DNA of 64,000 bases from Phorcus lineatus (GCA_921293015.1 OV121088.1:30107645-30171644); one strand, 5' to 3'. Numbered from the stretch's first letter, positions 1 through 37,088 are shown. Made by a program: numbers and translations. Notes: generated by a model not told the origin, from the letters alone.

Positions 1-3000
1 ATAACACTATTGGTTATGAAGTACGATACATCACGTAACACCCCTTGTAATGGTGCCTGCACATAACATAGTACATGCATTCTCGGGTTGCTAGATTCAT
101 GGACATTGAACTTTGCTTTATCGTGCAGTCAATAGAAAATGATAGACAATATATATAGTATAACAGCACTGTACTTGAGGCTTACTTACATCTGGGACAC
201 TAACCAGGAAGTAGTCTATCAGAGTGACCGAAGTGAGTCTTTACTATACACAGTTAAGTTATGTTATAATTTCAAGTCACCTTTCTACAATTTACACAAA
301 TACTCCTGTGACGAATAATACACACTGTTTGTAAAACAAAACTGGTTTTCGAACTGTCTCCTACCAACACAATAAATTTTTCAACTCTATCGTTGAAAAA
401 ATTTTTACCTTAAAAAGCAGTATGACTCTTCTAAGACGAAAGTTGTAAATATGTGTCATTTTCATATAATTTGAAATCAAACAATTGAATGACCTGACAA
501 TGACTTACCAGGAGCTTCAGGTAAAACAAGGTGATTCGTCACACTACATATCGCTATGACCAGGTAGGCAGCTCAACTTGTCTTTGTCAGCTGTTTTGAC
601 ATGCGTCTGATAGCGATAGTGCATTTCATTGTTCTTCAAACATCTCAAAGGTAGATCACTTTTGCTGCCTGTATGGATGAGTGGATTGATGTAAATGTAT
701 TCCTTTCTTTGAATGTAACCCATCCAAATACAAGGAAGTGATATATGATCGCTTTAAGAAATCTAAAACTATACGTGTACAGGTTTGGTAAATCTTAAGG
801 AATTTTGTATAGGATAATGGGGTATTTATACAATAACTTGTTTTATAAATTTTCGTAAATTGTACTTTGTCGACGTATAATTATTTTGTCACTTTTTAAG
901 CTTTAATTTGAACATGTTTCTAATAAACGTATATATCGATTAAGGTTGAACAAACCTTAATGACGTCGTTCAACATTCCAATATATCGCAATGCCTTAAG
1001 CGCAGGAATCTCTTCATTCTTCTTAGATTAAAACTTATTCATTTATTCAACCAAATCAATGGTTTCTTAAATAAGAATGTCCTTTAGCTGGTAGATCAAG
1101 TTTGCTCTGGTCGATAAGATTGTTTACTCGCTATAGTTTTATTAGCTTAACCATAATGTAAATACTCTTGAGGTTAGATAACATTGCAAGGAGGCCTTGG
1201 AAGCGATTGTCTGAACATGTCCGATACAGAAGATTCAAATATTTTACAATGTTTGATTTATTTATTGTATATTTGTTCTTAACATTGTACTTGTACAAAG
1301 TATATATCACTGAAGGTGACTTCGCACATGTAGTTGACACATTTTAGCAACAAATTAATCGGGTTTGTTTTCGTCCTTTGTTGAATGGTGGTAAATGATT
1401 AAAGTTAGCTCTCAAAATTTCTGGTATAAATACGATGTTAATTGTATTTTTAAAAGTTGAAAACTGTCTGGTATTCTTTTAATGATAATTGTTTCAGTAA
1501 ACACTGTATCGATGCATATTTGGTATTATTTAGGTCTTGGGACAATATACCACGGTAACAATGTAACATATGTGATTCATAGTATTTGCAATAGTACAAA
1601 GTTTGTACTTCTACACGTCGAGTACAATATTCAAACTCAAACAAGTCAGACAACATCGCGAGCACTGGTCCTACCAAAAGCTTATCAGCGGGACGTTCAT
1701 TCTTTGTAGATAGTGTAATCCAAAGATTTTCAATTTTTATATAGCTGAATATCTAAATGTCATGAATTGCTTAAAGATAGTTTGACTTTCTCCAACTATT
1801 CCTATTAATTTTGGTTTTCTCATTAAAGCAGGCACACCTTCCCTATGACACCGACGCACTCAAATTTGACGTTGTTAAACCCAGTTTATCCAAGTTAACA
1901 GGGGTCAAAATTTCTGATTTCCTGGCGCTCATGTTGTTATGATTAGAAGCCGCTTAAACCTTCAATCTTAGAAATTCGTTACCCTATCACTAAAAAGTGT
2001 CACTTCGTACTTTATTACATCCCAAAACCTAGTCTTTGATCGCAGTTAAATTGCCAAGATGACGACACTTGCCGGTTGCTTTAAACTTTTCCGCGTTCTT
2101 ATAGTCATATCAAAATTATTCCCAATATGTTGGAGTTTGGTTGTCAGCACACGTCCACTGAGAAATCCAACAACTCGGATTTCACCTGCATAGGTTTTTC
2201 TCCGGTTCATGAGGACATATAAAATCCCTTCTAATGGAATATGTAATGTATAACGTCACTAAGAGAAAGTGTTAACGTTGGTCTAATGTTAGCGCATAAC
2301 GCCTTCGTGCGACAGAGAAAGAACCATTACTAATTGATACAACAAATCTAACGAGGGAATTCCCTGCCAAGATTACAGAGATAACAGATATTTTTAAAAT
2401 GTTAGTTCTAGCAGTGTTTTAGTACAGTTCACCACCAATATCGACAATTAGCAGTTATATTATTTCTGTACCTCTTAACAATTAACAAGGTCACGTGATT
2501 TCAAACGTTTCGCTATTATCAAAGATATGCGATAAGTCATTAATCTCAAGGGATCAAAACGTCATATGTGTGTCATATGCTTTTCACAAAACCTTGCGAA
2601 GTTGTGTTACTCTCCCGCTCCAACTTGAATATTGCAAAATCTAAACTCTTTTCCTAAACGTCACATGACGCTTTTGCTATGGTGATGATAAACTTATAAA
2701 ACAAAATGCAACCATGAATTATGTTGGTAAACCACCGGCAATGAAAAAAACCTGGTAACACATGAAATACAAAATTTAATCAAGAAAAAATAGTTAGAAC
2801 CTTGAATGTCAATGTCTTGACATTAGCGAATGGAAAAAATATTTGGTCAAGAATTGCAAGCGTATTGCCGTTTCCTTTTGGGGTCTTTTTTGTTCTTTTT
2901 ACACAGTTCAATTTATAAACAACACCCTGTTATCGAGCTCAATATTTGGCATGACAGATACAGCATTAATATAGTATTCTGGGATAGCTTTGACTTTTGG

Positions 3001-3028
3001 TGCAAACTTAGAATTCAGGCAATCACCT
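1..3028. other. Non-coding, nothing recognised
   Basis: AT-rich. Reading frames are short and lack codon bias, splice context or known motifs. No repeats with clear copies here. Confidence 0.6.
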
Positions 3029-3330
3029 AAGACGATTTTGCAAATGTGTTCCCAGGTATCTACCTTTGAATTTGTAGTAAGTACCTATCCATTCCCGAGA
3101 GATATTTCCTTTGAAATGGAATGCCTAACTAAAGGATATAGTTTATGTAGCGTTGCAAGCAAAATGAGGTGGTTGGAGCTAAGACGATTTTGCAAATGTG
3201 TTCCCAGGTATCTATCTTTGAATTTGTAGTATGTACCTATCCATTCCCGAGAGATATTTTTTTAAATGGAAGGCCTAAGTAAAAGATATAGTTTATGTAG
3301 CGTTGCAAGCAAAATGAGGTGGTTGGAGCT
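3029..3330. repeat. Two-copy 152-bp tandem duplication
   Basis: 3029-3180 and 3181-3330 are near-identical, both starting AAGACGATTTTGCAAATG and ending GAGGTGGTTGGAGCT. Non-coding; lies just past the 3' end of gene A. Confidence 0.9.
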
Positions 3331-3559
3331 GGGGTAAGGGAGGGGGCGGTTGTCATGGTGGTGGTTAAAAATGCAGAAATTTTGTCTTAAAAACTTTGTT
3401 GTTTGGTAGAAGCTTACGTACACTGAGCATAATAAAACTTTGGACTTTCTGGTCGCATGAGGAAACATCCATCTGATGTCTCCTTTCTTAATACAATAAT
3501 GATCGTTGAGTGAAGTTTGTAAAGCTAAACAAGAATGTCCGAATGCGCAAAAATTAGGA

Positions 3560-26093
<22,534 letters not shown>

Positions 26094-27241
26094 CAGTTGT
26101 AATGTTGAGGCCTGAAATGCATTATAACACGAATGGTTTACATGGAATATAAACGAAGTAAATATGATAAAATCAACGGGAACACTTTAGATATTGGCAC
26201 TGTAATTATCTCGTTATTAATTTTCCCCCCTTATTTCTGAAACACTCATACCTTTACACACAAATGAATGTGGCCCCGGCATTGAAAAGTAAACTTAGAA
26301 AGTACAAGAATGAGGTCACACATTTGCTTTTCTGATCTTTATAAAATGTTATGAATCATCCGTCATGCAATGATTCAATGCCAAGTCTTGTATAACCCAA
26401 CCCACATATCACACCTACATACTGGATCAGTATGAATTCTGTATTCAAGGTCCACTGTTTACGGTGTACACTTTAAGCATAACAACAATGTACATGTTTC
26501 TTGTCACTTCCTAAACCTATTCTCGTCTTCCTTACATTTCTAACCCTTAGGCTGTTAAAGATTTATGAAAAATATATATCCATATCTCTTTAGACTATAA
26601 CTTATTTAAAGTGAATACAAAAGGATTGTTAGAAAACGTTTTATATGTGTATCCATATGTGTTGCATAGTGTATAACATTCACAATAGCTGTGAGTATAA
26701 AGCGTGTGCTGCTCTGTTTAAGTATATACTCGGACATATCATACGAGTTTTGAAATAGTATAGTATAGTAGTGTACCTTGACAGTGTACCGGTGATATCA
26801 GAAGAATGTACATGGACGTTTGGTGCTGTGTAGCGTGATCAATAAACGAATAATCATTTTCAGGATCAATAAATCAACAGACCGTAGATATAACAGGTTA
26901 GAGTAAGCTTTCGGGTGACGTTGACATAAGGAAATAATTCGTTTAAGGTATGTATGTAGATACCTATCAATATACTTATTCAACTCTTTCCAAATCATGT
27001 CTACCTGTTCATATTGTTTATGAACATATATAAATTTACAAGTAGGTATAATCGCATTTTTTATATTGATCTTTGTCAATAAAGTTAAAATAAATAAACA
27101 AATAATTTTATTCAAACTTAAAAGTATATCCTTGTATATTGAAATAAGTGTAAATCATCAAAGAATTTGAAATATCTTTAATACGTTTACGTAAGTATAC
27201 ACAACGTGTGTATGTATATGTATATATATATATATATATAT

Positions 27242-27465
27242 ATAGATAAAAAACAAAAGTCTGGAAATGATTTAAATCCCCGACCGGTTTCACACTATTC
27301 AGTGATCATCATGGGGTCTTTATGACGTTGCCATGCTATGACGTCACAGAACAAGGGGCGCATATCTCTTGACAATCGATGCGTACCCACAGATTGGTGA
27401 CGTTGTGAATAGTGTGAAACCGGTCGGGGATTTAAATCATTTCCAGACTTTTGTTTTTTATCTAT
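27242..27465. mobile_element. 224-bp fold-back element with perfect 60-bp arms
   Basis: 27242-27301 and 27406-27465 are exact inverted copies (inner ends CACTATTCA / TGAATAGTG), with a 104-bp centre containing ATGACGTCACAG. Directly preceded by a TA tract (27220-27244), with a longer one nearby. No coding capacity. Confidence 0.85.
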
Positions 27466-27498
27466 TTATTACTTGAACTATGAAGAAGTTTTTTTGTG

Positions 27499-27608
<110 letters not shown>

Positions 27609-28044
27609 CGTGGATAAGGATAAGAAAGATAAGAACAAAATACCTACTAGAAAAGATAACTTTGATTAATTGAAATATGTGTAACATTTTAAGCATTGAT
27701 GTTATTCATGCGAAGACGAGAGCTTTCATTTCATTGTCAATACAAGAATGTTCGTGATGTCCTAGTTTACTGATCAGACATAATGTAAGTGTTTAGACGT
27801 ACGTTCTATTTATACCGACCAATGGTGTGAAAGTTGGTAACAATTGGGGAATCCCCTACGACGACATTGACCCGCCCATTCAGGTCGTTTCTATGTTGAC
27901 TATAATACTATGAATAACATTAACCCTTTTGCATGTTTGCTATACGTGGAGCTTGAGATATATATGTACTGTTCACTTTGCTTTTTGTGTCGGGATTTAG
28001 CTAGACTGGTAAATAATAAAAAAGCTACAAAATGCATAGAGATT

Positions 28045-28577
28045 TGTGTGTCCCCTTGCGACAGTGTGAATAAAGCATTTCCACATTCAATATGCTGTTT
28101 TCTAGTTACAGTAAACTCAAAGTCGATATATAACAGAATATACAAAGTAAACAGTATTCTATTTTTAAGGCCTACGTCTGGTAAATTACAAAAATGCGCA
28201 TGGAATACTTGAAAATTCAACGACGTCTTTAAACTTTTCAGTGTTAATTGTGTTTACAAAGCTGTCATTGCGAGATACTTCGGTGTTATTACATGGCTGT
28301 TAGATTTATTAGTGTGTCCCCTTGCGACAGTGTGAATATAGCTTCTATTTCAATATTCAATATTCTGTTTTTTAGTTACAATAACCTCAAAGTTCAAACA
28401 GAATATGCAAAGTATACAGCATTCTCTATTTAAAGCCTCCGTCTGGTGAATTAAAAAATTGAGCATGGAATATTCGAAAATTTAACGAAATCTTAAAAAT
28501 GTACAGTGTTAATCGTGTTTAAAAAGCTGTCGTTGCAAGAACTGTCGGAGATATTACATAACTGGTTAATAAATTGT
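28045..28577. repeat. Two-copy 266-bp tandem duplication
   Basis: Copies begin GTGTCCCCTTGCGACAGTGTGAA at 28047 and 28313, with shared CTACGTCTGGT / CTCCGTCTGGT and CATGGAATA further on. About 80 percent alike by eye. Fragment of a third (TATCCCCTTGTGACAATATG) near 28749. Confidence 0.8.
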
Positions 28578-29763
28578 AAAAATCAATCTGACGAGTTTGC
28601 GGCACATGCCTTATCCATACGATGTAGTGGACGACGCAACGGTAACTATACCTCCCCGAAAATTTAATTTTAACCTTGGCTACTAATGAGAATGAATCAT
28701 ATGGTTTTATGGAAGATTAGGTATGCCAGTAATCACTTTCCTCGTTTCAATATCCCCTTGTGACAATATGTACATTATAATGTTCAGACGTCCTTACCTT
28801 GGCTGCATGATGATGTCAACATTAATATTGTAAATGGCAGTTTAGGGTTAATCACTTTCCTGCTTAGATCGACGGTAATGGCGTAGTAACACTAGAGTTA
28901 TACAATGGCAGTTGTCTTCGCTGTTGTAGTCAAGCGTAACTTACAAAGCACATGTCTTTTCAAATATATCTGCGCCTAGCTAAAACTCACGAAGGGAGGT
29001 TGTACAGAAGAAAGATATCAGGAGTAATACATTGTACGGTGTCGTCATATTCAAAACCGGTATAACCAATTTTTACAAAGGCTTTACACACCCTCAAGTC
29101 ACCAGTTACAGTGCTACATTGTCATCTATTATATCTATATGCTTTGGAATAGGCTAACAAAGTCTATATACATGTACATGTGCATATACTCCATGTGATT
29201 TGCATGTGCACGAACTGTGAAAGTTGACACACCTTAATCACAGGTAAGATCATGCACACATATACTTCGACATATCAAGTATTGCTTTTATCAATTATTA
29301 TTCACTGCCACCCTATATACTAGCTTGTAAAGGGTAAACTTTGGTCAAGGCAACAGAGACGGTTTAAAGTTACCACATTTCAATATGTATAGTGGTATAC
29401 ATGGATATACTATATATTGACAGGTAGGAGTTATATATTCTGACAAGCTATTTTCTTAATTATGTACATTAAACGAAATAAATGTGTATTGCCTACTGAA
29501 ACATGTCATAGTTAACAGAGTATACAAAGAATACTCAGGATAATGCATCAAAAGCATAACTTTGTCGTTGTGTATTTTGATACATCTGCATAGGTAAAAT
29601 AGATAGCAATTTCTTTTTTTTACAGATTTTACTCCTTTATTGTATTAATATGTGCTTGTTCTCCATTCACTCCATTTTAATAGTTAATATACACACAGGG
29701 TCCTACTAAAATAGAAAAAACATAACGTGTTAAAATGACAGAGGATCAAAAGCTTACACAGTT

Positions 29764-30018
29764 AAAGGGGCAGCATAACGTTTTTGTGATTTTTTTCTTT
29801 AAATTTTCTCAGATAAATATAAGTTTATGCCAAATTTATCATCTTCAGCGGGTCATACATCTAAAAAATCAAACCAATTAGCCGTTTTATTTTAAGTATC
29901 AAGTTCAAACTGCTGATGGCCAATTTAGTGTGAACACCTTTTAAACATTTGAGATAGGGACACGGATTTGCGTAGCTTATCCGAACATGTTACGTTCGTT
30001 TTAGAACTGCCACTTTTG
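29764..30018. mobile_element. MITE family M1, copy 5
   Basis: Starts AAAGGGGCAGCATAACG and ends near AACTGCCACTTTT; core CAATTTAGTGTGAACACCTT and GCGTAGCTTATCC. Confidence 0.6.
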
Positions 30019-30020
30019 AT

Positions 30021-30058
<38 letters not shown>

Positions 30059-30370
30059 TTGGTACTTATTGTGCGCTATAGTCCATCCAAAGCATGCTAA
30101 AAAGCTACACATTTATAACCCTGAAGGAATTGTACTTTCGATGCAGCTACTAAGCGCCTCGCGCGACCAAATAGGTCTATATACGTCCCGTATTCAGGTA
30201 CCAAATTGTACAGCTGGGTGGACTGGGTGCAGTGTGGATAACGTGCCTTGCCTAAGGAGATAACACAGTATCAACCCCAGGTCACAAATGTTTGGTGTCT
30301 CCACCTGGATTCGAACCCGAAACTATTGTCTTGCTATTGGTTACAGTCATTTCATATATAGTTGACACTG
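30021..30370 (-). mobile_element. tRNA-derived SINE
   Basis: On the minus strand a pol III B box, GGGTTCGAATCC (30309-30320), is followed by GGCAAGGCACGTTATCC and CAGTCCACCCAGCTGTACAA, a segment I recall from widespread invertebrate SINEs, and ends in a (TTA)n tail at 30021-30056. A box degenerate. Confidence 0.7.
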
Positions 30371-30374
30371 CATG

Positions 30375-33300
30375 TATTCGTTTTATACTACAAGATAAGG
30401 TTCTAAGTTATCATTCTCTTCTTTCCCCGTTACGTACACACGCTCATGTTTAAGGATCATAGGATCACTGAAAGGTAGGTAATATTTGATCAAACATTAT
30501 GCATATATTCTAATCATTTCTATATGTACAATTACAAATTGTTATTATGTTATTCTTCTTGAAATGAACATATATATTAGTTGGTAGATAATTAAATCAT
30601 TTCATGAGCAGGCTTTTTTGTCAAATGATATTCTTATAATGTGTTAAATCATGTGAAATTGTCAATATATAGATCTAATCGTGTGATTTTGCCTTGATGT
30701 TCACTTTGATGAAATGACTCGAACCACAGTCTTTTGTAATGTAGTCACTGTACGTTACATGAACATGAATGCATTACAGCAACTGGAGAACATAATGAGA
30801 TCTTTAGAAATGAGGTCAATCAGACAATCGTCATAGTGAGTGATTCAGCTATGTCGGTAACTTAGAAACTGTGTTAGAAAGGGGGACATTCGGACACGAT
30901 TTGTCAGTTACTACATTCTGATATACAGGGATGGAACAGTAGACGGACATGATGAAAGAAGGAATATTCAGCTCATTGGACGGAAAGGTAGTCGATCTGT
31001 CATGGTGCCCCTTTCTTCACACAGCCTGTATAGCTTAAAATAGCTTTAGAAATATATAGGCGTATATGTAGGGAATAGGTAATGTAGGTCTATGTGTCTT
31101 TCTCACACGATATCACGCATAATAACTCTCCAGCGGTGTTCTAATCAAAAGGGAAACAGAAATTGTATGTAATATGAAAACGTTGATAACGGGATTTATA
31201 AAGTGTTAACACTTACGTGAGGGTTACGAGTTAAAAGCTCCCATGCGGTGAGTGTTCAATACATATCTACATATGGTCTTGTCATAACACTGAGAATAAA
31301 TCAGCAGGTGCACAGTTGTCCACAGTCGAGGCAAATTCATTACGTAAAGAAAGTGGTAAAAACCCTAAAAATGATGACGCTCTACTCTATTTAAAAACTT
31401 CCGTCTTGACAATACGAATGTCTTATAACATCCCCAATGCATAACAGACCCTAAAACGCATGTAAACAGTCTTTATGAAAACGAAGATCGAGCTACTTAA
31501 CACTTCCTTGTGCATAGAAGTAGCCATCTATTTGTGTTATATTATTTATGATAAAACAATTTTACCATTGAATGTTATAGAAATCCTTGGCTGATTCACA
31601 CTTGATGCTGCTGCATCCCTAAAGTTTGCTCATCTACTTTGGCATATACATTTTGAAGCATACCTAATTGAATGGCATATGTTATTCCCTCAAATACTGT
31701 TGATTTCAAACACGAGGTCATGTTGACCTGCTGATGATAACAAATCATTTACGTTTAACAAAAAAAGGAACTTTCGGTCAAAATATCAACAATGTGAAAT
31801 ACTTATATAATACGTTTTTGATTGAATATGATATATTTTACTAGTTACATATCATTGCTTTTCCAAAATATTTCATGCTAACCTCTTCTTCCTTTACCAT
31901 AAAAAAGAAATTGATTTGAAAAAGTTTCCCATGTGGCTTTAATATAGATTGACTTATAGATTACTTTGATGAAGGGCAAACCACAGACAGACCTATTGTC
32001 ACCTTTTCTAGGTTTTCTGAAAGTTTGAAGGTATAAAGAGGACGATCTAAACCAATCCTTGATGCATCATGTACATAAATTAATCTAAAAGAAAATGAAA
32101 AGATCTTGTGGATGCAGCATAATATATAGTAAGCGATCAATGGTTTCTAGACGGTTGCCGGTTTCAGTACAAAAGCTGAACAGTTTCCTGATGTGAACAC
32201 CATCTGGTGTATCTTTATTCTCCAATTACTCCCAATTACTTGGCTACCGGCTTACTTACCTACATGTTAACTGATAGGTCGATATATATGAATACATTCA
32301 CAATCCGGAGATTGATGTTCAGCTCCCAGGTATTAGATACTGATATAATGTTATGAATAATAAGTTAAGGTTGTATATAAGAAAGAGTAAACATCGGACA
32401 GTACTGACTTGATCAATCTTCCTCAATACAATGAGATGAATTCATTTCGGCCATTGTATCGGTCTTTTCAAGTATAGTCGACAAATGGAAGTATGAATAC
32501 ACATATTTTGTTTTACTGTATTCTTTTAAAATGAAAAAAGTTTCATTGCTTGCTATTATACGGAGAAATCAAATGATTCACATAAAAGAATATTTGCAGA
32601 ACAGCTGATGACGCATGTTTATTACATTACAATGTACATTGGCTTTTGTTTTCACGTTTGGAAGAACCATAATTGGTTAAGCTATGTTCACCATTTCCCT
32701 AATTCGAATGATTAAGGGATGTTCACACAAAATGGTCGTTAGTTGTTTTTGCTTGATAATTGATTATTTCCTCTATGCCTACACACGATCGGATTGAGTT
32801 TTGACGCCCTGAAGACAAAACTAATGTTTTGAATGAAACATTTGAAGAAATAATTATTTAAAAAAATGGAAATGGATATCTTATTAGACATTGATCTTCA
32901 TATTTTTGGCCACTTTGCCGAAATGGTCAGAATTTGTTAACATTATTATATATATTACGTTTATTCAATAAAATATTTCGTCGTTACAATTTTATAAGAT
33001 AATCAAGAAATTTGAGCTTTTTTCATTTTGGACCCAAGTGTGGCATATATCACTGCAACATTTGTCCCACAGAACTAGGATTGTCGTCTTTCAGTAGGTA
33101 ACAGGAATATACTTTTTCCTGATTTAAAAAAACCAACCCATATCTTTTCGCAGACTGATGGTTGAATAGGTTAATAATGATAATGATAATAAATAGGGAA
33201 AGAACGGTCTGGCACTAGGTCAGTGACGACACGTCACACGAGAGGGAACGGCGGCGGATTTAGGACTTTCTAGGACAAGTGATTTTGGATTAGTGAGGTT

Positions 33301-34270
33301 CTTATTCCAGTGTTTCTCTGTACCTTTTTGAAGTACTTATTTTAAGGACTTACATTTTAACGTTACCATCCCCATCCATTCATTTTAATAAACTCAGCTA
33401 TACCTATCTAGTATTTATATGATATGTTATTTATTAAGTCATTCAGGTAGTGATCAGGGATTATCTAAAGTACCGCGTACTTGTTGTTTATTCATCCATA
33501 TTTAGTCCCTATCAGTCCACCCGCCCGCTAGTCTACTCTCTTTTCACGCTAGTGTTGATCTGTTCTGTCTATCAGTGCTTGTCTATTGTTTATTCAACGG
33601 TAGTTGCCTACTCTACTTAGCTGTTAACTCTTGCTGACATATTAACGGGTATTATTTGTCTTACCCTTTTATCGTTTTGTTTAATTAGCAAATAGATAAC
33701 TTTATTCACTGACTGCTTCTCTCTGACTTTTATTTGCTTGATCTTCATATTGTTGTATCCTTCTGCCGGAGAAACGGGCCTCGTCTGAGTTACACCGTGT
33801 TAGTAAACTAAAGCATTTAGGTAGCCTAAGACCAATGTTAAAGAATTGGACAAAGGTTAACTTTATTATTGAGATGCTTTATGCAACGACTCCCTGGTTT
33901 GCCAGTTTTGAGGAGGTCATTGAATGTGTTAATTCACAGGGAATTGATAGTTTTTGACTGTTCTTTTCTTCCGATTGTATTTTGGAATTTGGGTGAAATG
34001 GTAATATTCTAATTACATTATTCTTGCATTTTGATTTATGCAAATGAGACAACAAATAATTACAGGTATCCTTAGACTTAAGGACGATTACTTGAGAAGG
34101 TGGGGATTTTTAGTTTGGTATTACGATATTTGATAACATATGTCATCACTCAAAACATGCTCATTTATTAGTTTCATAGATCAGTGGACCACAGTCTGTC
34201 ACGGAAATACGAAACTCACAGTAGTTCATTTATGATTTCCGATTGTTGCATGTAGTGTTGTTGGTTCTGT
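30375..34270. other. Intergenic, between divergent genes A and B
   Basis: Apart from the partial M1 copy, nothing firm. A slightly GC-richer patch at 33180-33960 ends with a 40-codon frame (33837-33959, MLKNWTKVNFIIEMLYATTP...) that I do not recognise. Confidence 0.4.
32680..32860 (-). mobile_element. MITE family M1, partial copy 6, inverted
   Basis: Minus strand reads GGCATAGAGGAAATAATC then CCATTTTGTGTGAACATCCC and TTAGGGAAATGG, the core order of the family. Ends not seen. Confidence 0.5.
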
Positions 34271-34274
34271 GAGA

Positions 34275-34619
34275 AAAGACATAGCTATTTGTAGAAATTT
34301 GACAATTCCTCGATAACTACAATGTAAGATATTATTAGAATATGAATACATGATTGACCTAAACACATAGCTATTTGTACAAATTTGACAATTCCTCGAT
34401 AACTACAATTTAAGATATTATTAGAATATGAATTCATGATTGACCTAAACACATAGCTATTTGTACAAATTTGACAATTCCTCGATAACTACAATGTAAG
34501 ATATTATTAGAATATGAATTCATGATTGAACTAAACACATAACTATTTGTATAAATTTGACAATTCCTCGATAACTACAATGTAAGATATTATTAGAATA
34601 TGAACTCATGATTGACCTA
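34275..34619. repeat. 86-bp tandem repeat, four units
   Basis: Units start ACATAGCTATTTGTA at 34279, 34365, 34451 and 34537, differing at few bases. Confidence 0.95.
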
Positions 34620-35100
34620 CCCTTCTGACTTGTGTCCACGAATATTCCCTAGAACAGAAAAGCCCCTTTAAACTCAATATGACGTTATCAATGATATGTA
34701 TTATTGCGCCGATAACATAATCCATTATATGATAGATAAATAGCATGCAATAACAAGTAATCACGTACTAAATAATAAATGAAATTAAACCTCAACAGAC
34801 CATGCTTATCTATATTTATAAAGAGAATGGTATCAAACAGGCTCTATGATGCTGCCAGTACCTCAATACTCTTATTCTTAAGCACTGCTCTCAGACTTGA
34901 AGATTTTAGCAATTGATTAGGCATGCCTTTATCTAAATCTAATTCTTAAAGGATCCTGTGCCGAAATTTACTCACAATAATAAATATAAAAATGTACCAC
35001 AAATTATAAATGTTGGCTTAAAATAATAGCATGACTTATAAACATGGATAGGAGATTCAGGATTAGGATTGAAAATACAGCAGATGATTGCATAATTATA

Positions 35101-35445
35101 TTTCTCACACTATAGAATTTTCTGTCTACATGCTTGGATTTCTCACACTATAGAATTTTCTGTCTACATTCTTGGATTTCTCACACTATAGGATTTTCTG
35201 TCTACATGGTTGGATTTCTTACACTGTAACATACGATAACTACATGATTGGATTATTTACACTGTGACATACGATGACTACATGATTGGATTATTTACAC
35301 TGTGACATACGATGGCTACATGATTGGATTATTTACACTGTGACATACGATGGCTCCATGATTGAATTATTTACACTGTGACATACGATGGTTACATGAT
35401 TGGATTATTAACACTGTGACATACGATGGCGCATGATTGTATTTA
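35101..35445. repeat. 38-bp tandem repeat, nine units
   Basis: Three units of type TTTCTCACACTATAGAATTT followed by about six of type TTATTTACACTGTGACATAC, so two subtypes form two blocks. Confidence 0.9.
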
Positions 35446-35649
35446 TTACATTGTGACCTACGAATACCCTATGGGGAATAAACTACCAGTTATAAATGAA
35501 CGCATGAGCTCATAGGATGTGATAAAAGCGGTGAACAGACTCATTCAATGACGACGCCAAACACAACATATGCACCCATAGATGATATAAATAGAGTTAC
35601 TTGGGGGTTAAACTTGTAAAACATTGTGTCAACGGGAGTAAGGGAAGTG

Positions 35650-35859
35650 TATATATATATATAGCACGCATTATCTGTGCAACGGGAAGGGAATTTGCCC
35701 TGTTAGGTATTAAAACGCACTGGGACATGTAAGATAGGACAAACAATTCAGTGAGAGTCAATATATGCAATCACTCTCTGCTGTTATCGATAGCTATGAG
35801 TCCATCGAATGTTTCTTGAACCAGTGAAGTTAGTTGGCTACGAGCTTTCAGCGTTTAAG
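35650..35859 (+). promoter_or_regulatory. Candidate promoter and first non-coding exon of gene B
   Basis: TA-rich TATATATATATAG at 35651-35663, then a stretch ending TTTAAG/GTAGGT (donor at 35860). Would splice to the acceptor at 37088. Only sequence signals support this. Confidence 0.3.
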
Positions 35860-36470
35860 GTAGGTGATATGAACTGAAAGCCTATCCCAACTCTTGAAGC
35901 GTCTTTAAACGGTGAGAGTCAATCGCTGTACGATGCTGTTAATAGCTATAGTTCATCGAATGTTCTCGAGCCTGTGATGTGAGTTGACTGCGACCTTTCA
36001 CACTTTGACCCTTTCAACCCCATGAAGCCAGACACGCATACAATACGATCCTTTTCGAGGTCTGTGGGGTTGAAATGAACTGAAAGCCTGTCCCAACTAA
36101 TGAAGTGTCTTTGTTTTCAGGCGAACATAAGGAGTTTGCTGAGTCTTTCTTTGACAACTTTGACACTCGTTTATTAAGATATGTGACGTGAACTGGGAAT
36201 CTCTCCCGACTCGGTAAGTGTGGTGATCACTTAACGAATTATAGTCGGTTAGATTCAAATACGTTCGGTGAGAATCATTCGCTTAATATTATTGTCAGTG
36301 GACTATGATAATAGTACATAAAAAGTTTTACCAGTCAGTGATTCAAATATAATGATGACCTTGACACTTGGTGTTTAAGGTATGTGACATGAACTGGAAA
36401 CCTGCACCGGCTAGGGTAGTGTGTGAATTATTAAACGGGTAATTCAGTGAGAGGCACTCACTGTCTGTAC
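35750..36470. repeat. Diverged tandem repeats of about 160-200 bp upstream of gene B
   Basis: GTGAGAGTCA-like starts at about 35753, 35911, 36268 and 36440; GATATGAACTGAAAGCCT and its variants recur. Each unit carries a donor-like TTTAAGGTAGGTGAT or TTTAAGGTATGTGAC. Confidence 0.6.
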
Positions 36471-37088
36471 AAAAGGTTTACAAAAGTTATTTTTTTGAGT
36501 AAATGAGGTCATACTGATAAGAGGAGTTACATGAATTTGCTGGAGTTTGCTCTCTTAGCAACATTGTATTATTTATGGGAGACTGTTACAAAAACTATCA
36601 GGTGAGTAAATTGAATCGGCGATCTACACTGACTCATAATGACTGAATCATTTCTTAAACTATTTGAAATCGGTTAGTCATCTCATAGAAATAGCGGTTG
36701 TTCATTCCAAATCTGGAATCGCTCTTCAAGAGCTTATATGTTCAAAGCTAGAGTTGATGTAAGGTTGCCTTTTTATAACCTACAGTCTTTGGGTTAGACT
36801 AACTAAACGAAATAAATAGGAAACAGTTGTTTTTGTTCCTCTTAGTTATGGTGCGTATACTAATTCAATGTAAATGAGAGAGGTTCAACCATCGTGACTA
36901 GGTGTGCCTCAGCATATGACCCAGAGGGTTTAATCTGGCTAAAAAAACGACAACGTACGTATCTACCAATATGCTTTCATATAATTCAATAGCAAACGGG
37001 TTTGAAACACAATACGTATTGATTTTGTACACATTTCAAACAGCGACATGTGGTGACAAATGATAAATTATATGTTTTGTTAGTACAG

